Source of the DNA: CALINF01 sp039980455
GTDB taxonomy: Bacteria > Pseudomonadota > Gammaproteobacteria > Pseudomonadales > Halieaceae
Assembly: GCA_039980455.1 (NCBI GenBank)
Contig: JBDXCG010000005.1
Coordinates: 124,001-188,000 of the forward strand
Direction of reading: 5' to 3'
DNA length: 64,000 bases
In this document: piece after piece, positions 8,947 to 18,241 of the stretch
How positions within the stretch are numbered: position 1 is the first letter of the stretch
Layout of the letters: the number at the start of each line of letters is the position of its first letter
Made by a program: the position numbers and the translations under genes
The notes under the pieces: model-generated
Database searches by the model: none
What the model saw: only the letters and a program-made list of their open reading frames with translations
Told to the model about the DNA's origin: nothing

Positions 8947-10227
8947 TCAGATTTTTTGGCCAGACGAGGCGTACTCGCTAGCTAATAATCGATTCCAGTC
9001 GGAGCGTGGCATTCGCACGCTAAGATGCGCTATGCCATCGTCACCATGCTCTTCTGCTTCTACAGCGCCAAGCTGATACAAAGCCGCCCGCAGGCGCCCT
9101 TGCGCCGGTGCCAGATGCAACTCTTGCGAAACCATGTCTTGCCCTAGCAGCTCTACAATGGCCTCGAGCACTAATTCCACGCCCTCGCCAGATTTTGCAC
9201 TGACCCATACCCGCGCAGGCTTACCATTCTCATCACGATCAATACGCGCGGGTTGCTCGAGTAGATCGAGCTTGTTGTACACGATCAACTGCGGGGTCTT
9301 GTCGGCGCCAATCTCATTGAGCACCTCTTGCACCTGAAACATGTTGTCTTCACGGTCTTCACTGGCCGCGTCAACCACTTGCAGCAGCAAATCTGCGCTG
9401 GTGGTTTCTTCTAAGGTAGCCTTAAAGGCCTCCACCAGTTTGTGTGGCAGGTGGGCGATAAACCCCACAGTGTCGGCCAACACAATCGACCCTATATTAT
9501 CCAATTCGAGCCGGCGTAGCGTGGGATCCAGCGTGGCAAACAGCTGATCTGCCGCATACACATCTGAATCTGTCATTCGGTTGAACAAGGTGGATTTGCC
9601 GGCATTGGTATACCCCACCAACGACACGGTAGGTATTTCGGCCCGACGCCGGGAACGTCGCCCCTGATCGCGCTGCTTATGTACTTTCTCCAGGCGTCCC
9701 GATATCGCCTTAATTCGCGCACGCAGCAGTCGGCGGTCGGTTTCTAGCTGAGTCTCTCCCGGCCCGCGTAGACCAATACCCCCTTTCTGACGCTCAAGGT
9801 GGGTCCAGCCGCGCACCAATCGGGTACTCATATGCTCCAGTTGAGCCAACTCTACCTGCAGCTTTCCTTCATGAGTCCGCGCCCGCTGGGCAAATATATC
9901 CAAGATCAGGCCTGTGCGGTCCAGTACGCGACAACACAACTCCTGCTCAAGGTTACGCTCCTGGCTGGGGCTGAGCGCATGATTGAACATAACGATCTCC
10001 GCCTCATGCAAGCGCACCTCTTCAGCAATCTCCTCGAGCTTGCCTTTGCCGACGAAGGTTCTGGAGTGCGGTGCCTCGCGCGAGCCCATCACAAACGAAA
10101 CCGGGTCTCCTCCAGCTGACAGGACGAGTTCTTCGAATTCACGGGGGTCTTCGCGTTCGGATTCACTGACAAGATTCAGATGTACGAGCACCGCTCGTTC
10201 TCCCGAATCGGGACGATCAAAAAACAA
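8947..10227 (-). CDS. hflX: GTPase HflX, TTG start
   Basis: HflX is a ribosome-associated GTPase that splits stalled or stress-damaged 70S ribosomes. The N-terminal HflX domain carries the GxGK nucleotide loop (FVGKGKLEEI), followed by a basic coiled coil (GGIGLRGPGETQLETDRR) and a G domain with GYTNAGKST (about residues 205-213), DTVGF and NKLD. I place the start at the TTG at 10227. It is preceded by GAGGTAGTA, gives 426 residues as in E. coli, and begins LFFDRPDSGERA, which matches the family N-terminus. The longer frame to 10272 has no support. It follows hfq, the classic arrangement. Confidence 0.95.
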   Translation of the reverse strand: MFFDRPDSGERAVLVHLNLVSESEREDPREFEELVLSAGGDPVSFVMGSREAPHSRTFVGKGKLEEIAEEVRLHEAEIVMFNHALSPSQERNLEQELCCRVLDRTGLILDIFAQRARTHEGKLQVELAQLEHMSTRLVRGWTHLERQKGGIGLRGPGETQLETDRRLLRARIKAISGRLEKVHKQRDQGRRSRRRAEIPTVSLVGYTNAGKSTLFNRMTDSDVYAADQLFATLDPTLRRLELDNIGSIVLADTVGFIAHLPHKLVEAFKATLEETTSADLLLQVVDAASEDREDNMFQVQEVLNEIGADKTPQLIVYNKLDLLEQPARIDRDENGKPARVWVSAKSGEGVELVLEAIVELLGQDMVSQELHLAPAQGRLRAALYQLGAVEAEEHGDDGIAHLSVRMPRSDWNRLLASEYASSGQKI

Positions 10228-10292
10228 TACTACCTCGCAGCCGTTGGAACGGAGTTGGCCCCAAGCAAGCAACGCTCAGGGCATAACGTTGC

Positions 10293-10541
10293 CTAGCTGT
10301 CGTCATCGTCTTCCGGGGGATTTTGCATCGGCACGCGCACTACGCGCGAGGGTACCACCGTCGAAATGGCATGCTTATATACCATCTGGCTGACTGTGTT
10401 CTTCAGCAATACCACGAACTGATCAAATGATTCGATCTGCCCCTGCAACTTGATGCCGTTTACCAAATAGATGGAAACGGGAACGCGTTCCTTACGCAAA
10501 ATATTCAGGTAAGGGTCTTGTAGCGTGTGCCCTTTTGACAT
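10293..10541 (-). CDS. hfq: RNA chaperone Hfq
   Basis: Hfq is the hexameric Sm-like protein that pairs small RNAs with their targets. The 82 residues contain the Sm1 part (QDPYLNILRKERVPVSIYL) and the Sm2 motif YKHAIS at residues 55-60. The short acidic C-terminus (DDDD) resembles that of pseudomonads and is much shorter than that of E. coli. The gene sits between miaA and hflX. The 234 bases between it and miaA leave room for a promoter of its own, but I see no strong -35/-10 pair. Confidence 0.98.
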   Translation of the reverse strand: MSKGHTLQDPYLNILRKERVPVSIYLVNGIKLQGQIESFDQFVVLLKNTVSQMVYKHAISTVVPSRVVRVPMQNPPEDDDDS

Positions 10542-10775
10542 AACTCTCTCCTACCAGGCTCAAATGGAGCCAAAAAAAGTAAACTGACCTCTTATTCATC
10601 CCGCAACCAACGCTGTCAGAGCGGATAAAACAATGGGCCTTCGATACCACTGTTGCTAAGTATAGTGCAAATGGATGGGTCCAGCAGACGCCTCGCTATG
10701 GATGCATGTAGCCGACCACATTCCAGGCAGCATCGGCCTATGGGCCCAACGTCACCTACGTTACTACAATGGGTA

Positions 10776-11744
10776 CTAACTAAGGGAATTCAAGACCAGA
10801 TCGCATGGATTCTGGACAAAACTCATTCCTGTAGCGTCTGACAACCCCGAATCCACAACGTTCCCTTCGCGATCGGTGGATATCCAGACCAGATCGGGCC
10901 ATTTTCTCAACCAGGTTAACTGGCGCTTGGCCAGCTGCCGGGTGGCTGCTATGCCCCGCTCCACCGCCGCCTCCAGGCCCGCTTCATCCTCGAGGTGTTC
11001 CCACAATTGACGGTAGCCAACGGCGCGGATAGCGGGTAAATCGGCTTCAAGGTCGCCCCGCTCATGTAATTGCCGCACTTCTTCGAGAAAACCTGCGGCC
11101 ATCATCTGCTCAAACCTCAAGGCTATGCGCTCGTGCAACACAGCACGATCCTGCGGGCACAGCGCTATCTGTAAGAGTCGAAATTGCTCGGCAGGCAGCG
11201 GCGCTGCCTGCTGCTTCGATTGCCAGTCTGACATGGGAATACCGCTAGTCCGATACACCTCCAACGCTCGTGCCAAGCGCTGCGAATGGTTGGGGTGAAT
11301 GCGCGCTGCGGACGCTGGATCCACCTCCAGTAGCTTCGCGTGCAACGCAGGCCAACCCTCGCGATCTGCCTCGGCTTCAATCTGTGCACGCACGATCGGG
11401 TCGGCAGCGGGCATGTCGTTAAGCCCATCCAAGAGCGCCTTGAAATACAGCATTGTGCCGCCCACCAGTATAGGCACTTTACCCTCGGCCACAATTCGCT
11501 CGATCACGGGTACGGCGTCGGAGACAAATTCGGCAGCCGAGTAAGGCTCAGCAGGATCACGGATATCCATAAGATGATGGGGATAATCAGGTTTGGCGCT
11601 ACCGATATCCAGACCTCGATACACCAGCGCAGAATCTACGCTGATCAATTCACCGTTGAGGGCGTTAGCCAATTCAATGGCCAGATCGGTCTTACCGGAG
11701 GCAGTGGGACCCATCAGCAGAATGACAAGAGGCCTCGTATCCAC
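10776..11744 (-). CDS. miaA: tRNA dimethylallyltransferase
   Basis: MiaA puts a dimethylallyl group on A37 of tRNAs that read codons starting with U. The 322 residues contain the Walker A loop GPTASGKT (12-19), DSALVYRGLDIGSAKP, and the later RAVGYRQLWEHL and TRQLAKRQLTWLR motifs. The start is a GTG four bases after the mutL stop. Its ribosome site (GAGGG) lies inside the last codons of mutL, so the two are probably coupled. Nothing appears unusual in the catalytic regions. Confidence 0.96.
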   Translation of the reverse strand: MDTRPLVILLMGPTASGKTDLAIELANALNGELISVDSALVYRGLDIGSAKPDYPHHLMDIRDPAEPYSAAEFVSDAVPVIERIVAEGKVPILVGGTMLYFKALLDGLNDMPAADPIVRAQIEAEADREGWPALHAKLLEVDPASAARIHPNHSQRLARALEVYRTSGIPMSDWQSKQQAAPLPAEQFRLLQIALCPQDRAVLHERIALRFEQMMAAGFLEEVRQLHERGDLEADLPAIRAVGYRQLWEHLEDEAGLEAAVERGIAATRQLAKRQLTWLRKWPDLVWISTDREGNVVDSGLSDATGMSFVQNPCDLVLNSLS

Positions 11745-11748
11745 GCAG

Positions 11749-13590
11749 CTAGCGCCCTCTAAGGAACAGTTTGTCCAGTTCCTCGAGTGTCAACTGAGTC
11801 CACGTAGGTCGGCCGTGGTTACACTGGCCAGAGCGTTCGGTTTCTTCCATGTCACGCAGCAACGCGTTCATCTCAGGTAGGGTCAGGCGTCGATTGGCGC
11901 GCACAGAGCCATGACACGCCATGGTGGAGAGTATTTCATCCATGTGCGCCTCAATACGATCCGAGCTACCGAACTCTATCAGGTCTGATAGCACATCCCG
12001 TAGCAGTTGCTCTATATCGGAGTCGCGCAATGTCACGGGGATCTGCCGAATCAACAAGGTTTCGGGTCCTGCTATATCCACCGCCAAACCCAATGCAGCA
12101 AACAGCTGCGAGTGCTCACCTGCTGTCTCCACTTCGCGCTCACTCACGGCAACGGACTGTGGCACCAGTAATGGCTGGCTACGAATTCCCTCGGATGCGC
12201 GTGCGAGCTTGAGTCGTTCATACGTAATACGCTCATGAGCGGCGTGCATATCAACCAAAATTAGACCCTGCGCATTCTCGGCAAGAATATAGATGCCCAT
12301 GAGCTGAGCAAGCGCATACCCCAGCGGTGGCACCTCTTCTTCGGCACCTTGCTCAGGCAAGGCAGGGGCCTGATGCAGCTGGCCATAGCTACGCATTTGC
12401 TCCATTGCAGCGCCTGGCATTGGGCGATTTGCTGCGCCATAGCCAGATACTCCCTGCGAAGGCGCAACGCCTGGCTGAGGAGCGCCCCAGGCGAGAGCGC
12501 TTTGACTGGCCACCTCGCCGGTACGCGTATCGATCAATCCACCCTCACCATCTACCACTGTGTGTTCAGGCAAGTGGTCTGCTGGGCGTACATCGGCCAA
12601 CGCACGATGCAGGCTGCTAAAGATAAAATTGTGTACGGCGCGACCATCGCGAAAGCGCACCTCATGCTTGGTAGGATGCACGTTTACATCCACCTGAGAC
12701 GGTTTGAGTTCCAGATACAAGACAAACGCCGGATGGCGCCCGTGATACAGCACGTCGCGGTAAGCCTGTTTCACCGCATGAGCAATGAGTTTGTCTCGTA
12801 TCACTCGGCCATTTACAAAGAAGTACTGCAGGTCTGCCTGACTACGCGAAAACGTGGGTAACCCCACCCAGCCCCACAACTTGAGGTCTGGTGTGTCACT
12901 TTCCACATAGATAGCCTGCTCCATGAATGCCGGCCCACAGACTGTGGCTACTCGACGCTGCCGTTCAGCGTCACTCTCACCCGCTTGCAGGTTATGAATC
13001 ACCTTGCCGTTGTGGCGCAAGCTGAACCCCACATCGAAGCGCGACAAGGCCAAACGTTTCACAACCTCATCCAAATGATTGAACTCAGTTTTTTCTGTGC
13101 GCAGGAATTTGCGTCGAGCTGGTGTATTAAAAAACAGATCCCGAACCTCAACAGTGGTACCACGAGGGTGAGGCGCTGGCTTCACCTGCACCTCCATGTC
13201 GCGGCCCTCAGACAATGCGCTATGGCCTTCACTACCGTGTTCGTTAGCGTTGCTGGTTAGCGCCAGACGGGAAACCGAACCAATACTCGCTAGAGCTTCC
13301 CCGCGAAACCCTAAGCTGCCCACCTGCTCAAGGTCTTCCAGCGAGGTAATCTTGCTGGTGGCGTGACGCTCCAGCGCCAACGCCAGGTCATCGGGGTGAA
13401 TGCCCCCGCCATTATCGCGGATGCGGATCAGTTTGGAGCCGCCGGCTTCCACGTCGATATCAACGCGACTGGCACCGGCATCCAGGCTATTTTCAAGAAC
13501 TTCCTTAACCACTGATGCGGGGCGCTCTACGACCTCGCCCGCGGCAATTTGGTTGGCCAACCGCGCGCTCAGGCGGTGAATGAGGGACAT
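11749..13590 (-). CDS. mutL: DNA mismatch repair protein MutL
   Basis: MutL links mismatch recognition by MutS to strand cutting. The 613 residues carry the GHKL ATPase motifs ENSLDAGA (33-40), DNGGGI (59-64) and GFRGEAL, a Pro/Gly/Gln-rich linker and a dimerisation domain. The C-terminal domain keeps DMHAAHERITYE, a form of the DxHAx2Ex4E endonuclease motif, together with ACHGSV and CNHGRPT. This suggests MutL itself is the strand-nicking enzyme, as in bacteria without MutH. It overlaps nothing and feeds directly into miaA. Confidence 0.97.
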   Translation of the reverse strand: MSLIHRLSARLANQIAAGEVVERPASVVKEVLENSLDAGASRVDIDVEAGGSKLIRIRDNGGGIHPDDLALALERHATSKITSLEDLEQVGSLGFRGEALASIGSVSRLALTSNANEHGSEGHSALSEGRDMEVQVKPAPHPRGTTVEVRDLFFNTPARRKFLRTEKTEFNHLDEVVKRLALSRFDVGFSLRHNGKVIHNLQAGESDAERQRRVATVCGPAFMEQAIYVESDTPDLKLWGWVGLPTFSRSQADLQYFFVNGRVIRDKLIAHAVKQAYRDVLYHGRHPAFVLYLELKPSQVDVNVHPTKHEVRFRDGRAVHNFIFSSLHRALADVRPADHLPEHTVVDGEGGLIDTRTGEVASQSALAWGAPQPGVAPSQGVSGYGAANRPMPGAAMEQMRSYGQLHQAPALPEQGAEEEVPPLGYALAQLMGIYILAENAQGLILVDMHAAHERITYERLKLARASEGIRSQPLLVPQSVAVSEREVETAGEHSQLFAALGLAVDIAGPETLLIRQIPVTLRDSDIEQLLRDVLSDLIEFGSSDRIEAHMDEILSTMACHGSVRANRRLTLPEMNALLRDMEETERSGQCNHGRPTWTQLTLEELDKLFLRGR

Positions 13591-13653
13591 GGGCGTTGGT
13601 CTACTTTATTGTTGGGTTAACACAGTGGCTGCCCGAAGGAGCCAGCCGTAAAG

Positions 13654-14958
13654 TCAGGTTGTTGGGATTGTTAATTTTTGGCCCACCATGATGCGCGTAT
13701 CGTTCAGCCCGTTACGGCTCTTCAAATCATTCACAGACACATTAAACCGCTGGGCGATGCCCGACAGTGTATCACCACGGGCAATGGTGTACTGCTGCCC
13801 ACCCTGCTGCTTGCGCCAGGCGAGCAATGTGCCAGATGGCGGATGCATCACGAACCAATCCCTGATGCCCGAGTATATCTGCGTGGCCATTTTTCGCTGG
13901 TAGCTACGGGTGGCAAGCTTCTTGGACTCGCCCGGATTGGAGATAAATCCGGTCTCAATCAGGATAGAGGGAATATCGGGACTTTTGAGTACGGCAAAGC
14001 CCGCCTGCTCTACATTCTTTTTGTGTAAGCGGGCAACACGATCCATTTTGCGCAACACGTTATCGCCCAGTTTCAGACTGGTATCCAGCGTGGATGTCAT
14101 AGAGAGATCGGCCAGTACGCCGGCCAGCACATCGTCTTTGTCGGACAAACTCACGCCGCCAACCAAATCGGCGGCGTTCTCGCGCTGCGCCAGGTAGCGC
14201 GCCGCTGTACTCGTAGCGCCGCGGGTCGACAACGCGTACACCGACGCACCATTGGCCTCCTTGCGCTTGAAGGCATCCGCGTGAATCGACACAAACAGAT
14301 CGGCCTGACGCTTACGGGCAATGTCGCGACGACCTTTCAAGCTAATGTAGTAATCACCCGTACGCACCAGCGTAGGGTCAAAACCGGGTTCCTTCTCCAA
14401 CAACCGGTACAGCTCTTTGGCAATCGCCAACACCACATGCTTCTCCCGCAACCGGTTTGGCCCGGTAGCACCTGGGTCTTCGCCCCCGTGCCCGGCATCA
14501 ATAGCGATAATCAGGTCGCGCTTGCCGGAGGGTTGGGCGACACTCTTCTTGACTGCTTTGGTGGGTCGATTCTTGTCATACAGGTCCAGCACCAAACGAT
14601 GGCCTGCCTGTTCATTTGCTTTCAGAGCGAAACTGCGAGGGTCTACGCTTTCACCCATATCAAGCACAACCCGCAGATCTTTCCCCTCACGCACGCCAGA
14701 TCGAATCGACTTCACTGGGGTCTCACCCAGCTGCAAATCATCAAGTGTGGTTTTTAGTTGCGTATCGCTAACATCCAAGACAATGCGCGAAGGGTTCTGC
14801 AATACGATAAGCGTGTGATCAGCCGGATCACTAAGGTCAAATACGATGCGCGTGTGATCCGGAGCGCGCCAAAGACGCACATCTTTCACCTCAGCCGCCC
14901 ACGTCGATGACGCATTCAGCACTACCAGAGCTAGTAAAGCCCCTAACGCCCTGCTCAT
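13654..14958 (-). CDS. amiB: N-acetylmuramoyl-L-alanine amidase, AmiB type
   Basis: The enzyme cuts the stem peptide from peptidoglycan to let daughter cells separate. The order is signal peptide (MSRALGALLALVVLNASSTWA), AMIN domain that binds the septum (about 20-110), zinc amidase_3 domain (about 148-375) and a C-terminal LysM repeat (about 388-433). Zinc and catalytic residues are visible in DAGHGGEDPGA, REKHVVLAIAKEL, SIHADAF and LIETGFISN. I chose the ATG at 14958 with GGGAGAG upstream over a TTG six codons earlier. It is likely periplasmic and controlled by an EnvC/NlpD-type activator encoded elsewhere. Confidence 0.95.
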   Translation of the reverse strand: MSRALGALLALVVLNASSTWAAEVKDVRLWRAPDHTRIVFDLSDPADHTLIVLQNPSRIVLDVSDTQLKTTLDDLQLGETPVKSIRSGVREGKDLRVVLDMGESVDPRSFALKANEQAGHRLVLDLYDKNRPTKAVKKSVAQPSGKRDLIIAIDAGHGGEDPGATGPNRLREKHVVLAIAKELYRLLEKEPGFDPTLVRTGDYYISLKGRRDIARKRQADLFVSIHADAFKRKEANGASVYALSTRGATSTAARYLAQRENAADLVGGVSLSDKDDVLAGVLADLSMTSTLDTSLKLGDNVLRKMDRVARLHKKNVEQAGFAVLKSPDIPSILIETGFISNPGESKKLATRSYQRKMATQIYSGIRDWFVMHPPSGTLLAWRKQQGGQQYTIARGDTLSGIAQRFNVSVNDLKSRNGLNDTRIMVGQKLTIPTT

Positions 14959-15005
14959 AACTCTCCCGCTCTGCAATCTCTCACAGAGACGACTCTGCTT
15001 ACTCT

Positions 15006-15479
15006 TCAGTCCATCCCCTGCAGGCCTGTAACTACATCCGCCCCAGCAGTTGTTTGCGAACGTAACGAAGCGACACGTCCGGACCCTGCCTTTGCTATGT
15101 TAATCACTAAATCTGCAGGTGGCAAAACTCCACGGCCACGCTCAGGCCACTCTACCAGACAGATTGTCTTTGCAGTGAAATAGTCCCGTATGCCCATAAA
15201 CTCCAGCTCCTCGGCGTCACCTAACCGGTAGAGGTCGAAGTGGTAAATGGTTACATCAGAAAACTCATAGGGCTCTACCAGGGTATAGGTAGGGCTCTTC
15301 ACAGCCCCCACATGTCCAAGTGATTGGATGAAGCCTCGGCTGAGAGTGGTCTTACCCATACCGAGCCCCCCATGCAGAAACATCACGCAGCCGGGTTGTG
15401 CAACGCTCGCAAGACGGGAACCGAGTGCCACCATCGCTTTCTCGTCATCCAATTCCAGCTCGAGCGCAACGCCTGTCAT
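15006..15479 (-). CDS. tsaE: tRNA threonylcarbamoyladenosine ATPase TsaE
   Basis: TsaE is the ATPase of the TsaBDE complex that makes the universal t6A37 modification of ANN-decoding tRNAs. The 157 residues show the P-loop GGLGMGKTT, the SPTYTLVEPY motif and the VEWPERG motif. The start codon overlaps the stop of nnr by four bases, so it is translated with that gene. The order nnr-tsaE-amiB-mutL-miaA-hfq is conserved in gammaproteobacteria. Confidence 0.95.
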   Translation of the reverse strand: MTGVALELELDDEKAMVALGSRLASVAQPGCVMFLHGGLGMGKTTLSRGFIQSLGHVGAVKSPTYTLVEPYEFSDVTIYHFDLYRLGDAEELEFMGIRDYFTAKTICLVEWPERGRGVLPPADLVINIAKAGSGRVASLRSQTTAGADVVTGLQGMD

Positions 15480-16960
15480 CCGAGGAGCGCTCGCATACGC
15501 GGGATGAGATCTGTTGCTAACAACCCTCTTTCTCCCTCTTCCGCGGCAGCGATATCCGCGGCAGCTGCGTGAAGAGCAACACCCAGCGAGGCGGCATCTG
15601 TCAAACTCAAGCCCTGTGCTACCAAGCTACCCAACACGCCGCTAAGTACATCGCCCATACCACCACTGGCCATACCGGGATTGCCATAGTCACACAGCAG
15701 TGTGGACGAGGCAGAGCGCACCAGCGTACCGTTGCCTTTGAGCACGGCTACGCCACCGAACCTATCTTGCAATGCTGTGGCTGCGGCAAAGCGATCTCGC
15801 TGTACATGTAAGTTAGTCTGCGCCAATAGACGCGCTGCCTCACCGGGGTGCGGGGTGAGTATCCAATTGGGTCGTGACGCCTGCTCGATACCGCGCTCCA
15901 GCGCTAAAAGATTAAGTGCATCCGCGTCGAGGATCAGTGTTTTCCCGCTGTCAGCCGCAACTCGTAGCAGTTGCTCAGACCATTCGCTCTGCCCCAGCCC
16001 AGGCCCGACAACAAGCGCATTAGCTTCATCAACCATTGCCAACAGATCGAGCGTGCTGTTAATCCCACGCGCCATTGCCTCGGGGGCGCGCGCCACCACA
16101 GCAGCAACATGCTCCGGGCGAGTTGCAACACGCACCAAACCCGCACCACAGCGTAGCGCAGCCTCGGCAGCCAAAATGGCCGCTCCAGCCATACCATGGT
16201 CGCCACCAATCACCAGCACATTGCCGTACAACCCTTTATGCGATGCAGCCGATCTCAAGGGTATTTGCTCAAGCATCGCCTCAAGATCCACACGCACTGC
16301 CGAATGGGGGAGCCCATCAATTACCTCGACAGGAACATCCAGGTCCGCGAACTCGAGGTCGCCACAGTAATCCGAGCCACTGGCAGTCAACAGACCGCGC
16401 TTCAATCCGATGAAACTGATGGTCACATCCGCGCGAACAGCAACGCCGAGCACGCGCCCGGTGTCTGAGCACAGCCCAGAGGGGATATCCAAGGCCAGCA
16501 CGGGCAAGCCCAGTCCATTGATCTGCGCAATCGCATCGATGTAATCACCGCGAACGTCGCCCCCAAGCCCAGTACCCAGCATTGCATCGACCACGATTCC
16601 CAGCGGCACAATTGCGCCATCAAACGTTTGCACCGGAACGCCATTAGCCAATGCTTGCTTACGCGCAGTCAGCGCATCACCCTCTATTTTATTAGGGTCA
16701 CCCAACTGCAGCACGGTTACCTGCAAGCCGCGTTTATGCGCAATATCGGCCAGAAGAAAGCCATCGCCACCGTTATTGCCGGTACCGCATAATACTTGCA
16801 CCTGCTTCGCGTCTGGCCACTGCGACCGCATGCAATCAAACGCGGCGTGCGCAGCCTTTGTCATCAGTGTGATACCCGGTATTCCACTGTCGATCGCAGC
16901 TCGATCCAATGCTCGAGTTTGCGCTGCCGTATACAGCGGCTGCATTCCTTCGTAATTCAT
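15476..16960 (-). CDS. nnr: Bifunctional NAD(P)H-hydrate epimerase / ADP-dependent dehydratase
   Basis: Nnr repairs damaged NADHX and NADPHX. The N-terminal YjeF_N half (about 1-210) is the epimerase with the loop GTGNNGGDGF. The C-terminal ribokinase-like half is the ADP-dependent dehydratase with VGPGLGQSE, LTPHPGEAARL, VLKGNGT and the catalytic stretch GMASGGMGD. The length of 494 residues fits the fused form. I used the ATG at 16960; a second ATG five codons further in (MQPLYTAAQ) is also possible. queG diverges from here, so promoters for both must lie within the short gap or inside the coding ends. Confidence 0.95.
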   Translation of the reverse strand: MNYEGMQPLYTAAQTRALDRAAIDSGIPGITLMTKAAHAAFDCMRSQWPDAKQVQVLCGTGNNGGDGFLLADIAHKRGLQVTVLQLGDPNKIEGDALTARKQALANGVPVQTFDGAIVPLGIVVDAMLGTGLGGDVRGDYIDAIAQINGLGLPVLALDIPSGLCSDTGRVLGVAVRADVTISFIGLKRGLLTASGSDYCGDLEFADLDVPVEVIDGLPHSAVRVDLEAMLEQIPLRSAASHKGLYGNVLVIGGDHGMAGAAILAAEAALRCGAGLVRVATRPEHVAAVVARAPEAMARGINSTLDLLAMVDEANALVVGPGLGQSEWSEQLLRVAADSGKTLILDADALNLLALERGIEQASRPNWILTPHPGEAARLLAQTNLHVQRDRFAAATALQDRFGGVAVLKGNGTLVRSASSTLLCDYGNPGMASGGMGDVLSGVLGSLVAQGLSLTDAASLGVALHAAAADIAAAEEGERGLLATDLIPRMRALLG

Positions 16961-17012
16961 ATCCAACTAAGTCTCCACAGATGTGGCAGAATTATACGAC
17001 GATCACCCACCA

Positions 17013-18125
17013 ATGGCGCCATTCATGGGCTTGCCCAACTCCAGCGAATCAGATTCGCAAACCACAGCAGAATTAACATCTGAGCAAAAGCACCAGCTCA
17101 CTGCCCGTATTCGCCGGTGGGCGGTGGAGTTTGGCTTCTCAGATGCGCGCGTCGCCGATATTGATTTAGCGGAGCATGAAGGCTATCTGCAGAAGTGGCT
17201 TGATCGAGGCTATCACGGCAGCATGGATTATATGCAACAACATGGGATGAAGCGGGCCCGACCTGCTGAACTTGTACCCGGCACCTGTCGCGTCATTACC
17301 GTTCGTCTGGACTACTTGTCGGATGATACACAACCGTTGGCCATTCTCGACTCGCCCGAAAAAGCTTATGTGTCTCGCTACGCGCTGGGGCGCGACTATC
17401 ACAAGCTGATGCGAAAACGTCTCGCCAAACTCGCAAGCTATATCCAAGAGCACGCCGGCGGAGGACACTACCGCGCGTTTGTAGACAGCGCTCCAGTGTT
17501 AGAGCGTGCGTTAGCAGAGCGAGCCGGTATGGGGTGGATCGCAAAAAATACAATGCTGATCAATGAAAAGGCCGGGTCCTGGTTCTTTCTTGGGGAGATA
17601 TATACCGACCTGCCACTTGAGCCTGATGCACCTCAAACCAATAAACACTGCGGCAGCTGCCGCGCGTGTTTGGATATTTGCCCTACTAATGCCTTTACAG
17701 GACCGTTTGAACTAGACGCCCGCAAATGTATTTCCTACCTCACCATTGAGCACAAAGACAGTATCGATCCCACGCTGCGCCCGCTCATGGGAAACCGCAT
17801 TTTTGGTTGCGACGACTGTCAGCTGGTCTGCCCATGGAACAAGTTTGCACAGACGACCCGCGAGAGCGACTTCAAGCCTCGGCACGGACTTGAAGATGCA
17901 GAACTTGCGCAGTTATTCCTTTGGGATGAAGACACCTTTCTTGCTAAAACTGAGGGCTCGGCTATTCGCCGTATCGGCCACGAGCGCTGGTTGCGCAACC
18001 TCGCTATCGCATTAGGCAATGCACCCACGAGCAAACAGGTTATTGAGGTACTTCAGTTACGAGCGAACCACTCTTCCGAATTGGTGCGTGAACATGTGAA
18101 CTGGGCCCTAAATCAGCACATATAA
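17013..18125 (+). CDS. queG: Epoxyqueuosine reductase
   Basis: QueG performs the last step of queuosine synthesis in tRNA, reducing epoxyqueuosine with cobalamin and two 4Fe-4S clusters. The cluster cysteines are seen in CGSCRACLDICPTNAF and CDDCQLVCPWNKF. The N-terminal cobalamin-binding part includes YHGSMDYM, and a HEAT-like tail closes the protein. The start is uncertain: a GTG at 16983, ATG at 17013 and ATG at 17025 all lack a good ribosome site, and conserved sequence only begins around LTSEQKHQL. I used 17013. The gene is divergent from nnr. Confidence 0.94.
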   Translation: MAPFMGLPNSSESDSQTTAELTSEQKHQLTARIRRWAVEFGFSDARVADIDLAEHEGYLQKWLDRGYHGSMDYMQQHGMKRARPAELVPGTCRVITVRLDYLSDDTQPLAILDSPEKAYVSRYALGRDYHKLMRKRLAKLASYIQEHAGGGHYRAFVDSAPVLERALAERAGMGWIAKNTMLINEKAGSWFFLGEIYTDLPLEPDAPQTNKHCGSCRACLDICPTNAFTGPFELDARKCISYLTIEHKDSIDPTLRPLMGNRIFGCDDCQLVCPWNKFAQTTRESDFKPRHGLEDAELAQLFLWDEDTFLAKTEGSAIRRIGHERWLRNLAIALGNAPTSKQVIEVLQLRANHSSELVREHVNWALNQHI

Positions 18126-18241
18126 CCTTCCTGCGAGGTGGCAACATGGACTACACTCAACCTTAGTGGGCGATTGCGCTGCCTAACGCGAAAAATGATA
18201 GTGACGGCTGTGCAAAATGCGCAGGCAAAACGGGAGCATGG

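Noticed and set aside
7506..8985. Long plus-strand frames opposite hflC and hflK
   Set aside because: They are shadows of the well-conserved hflC and hflK coding sequence.
10542..10620. Stem GGCTC/GAGCC upstream of hfq as a terminator
   Set aside because: The stem is five bases and is followed by A residues on the plus strand, so it fits no terminator orientation.
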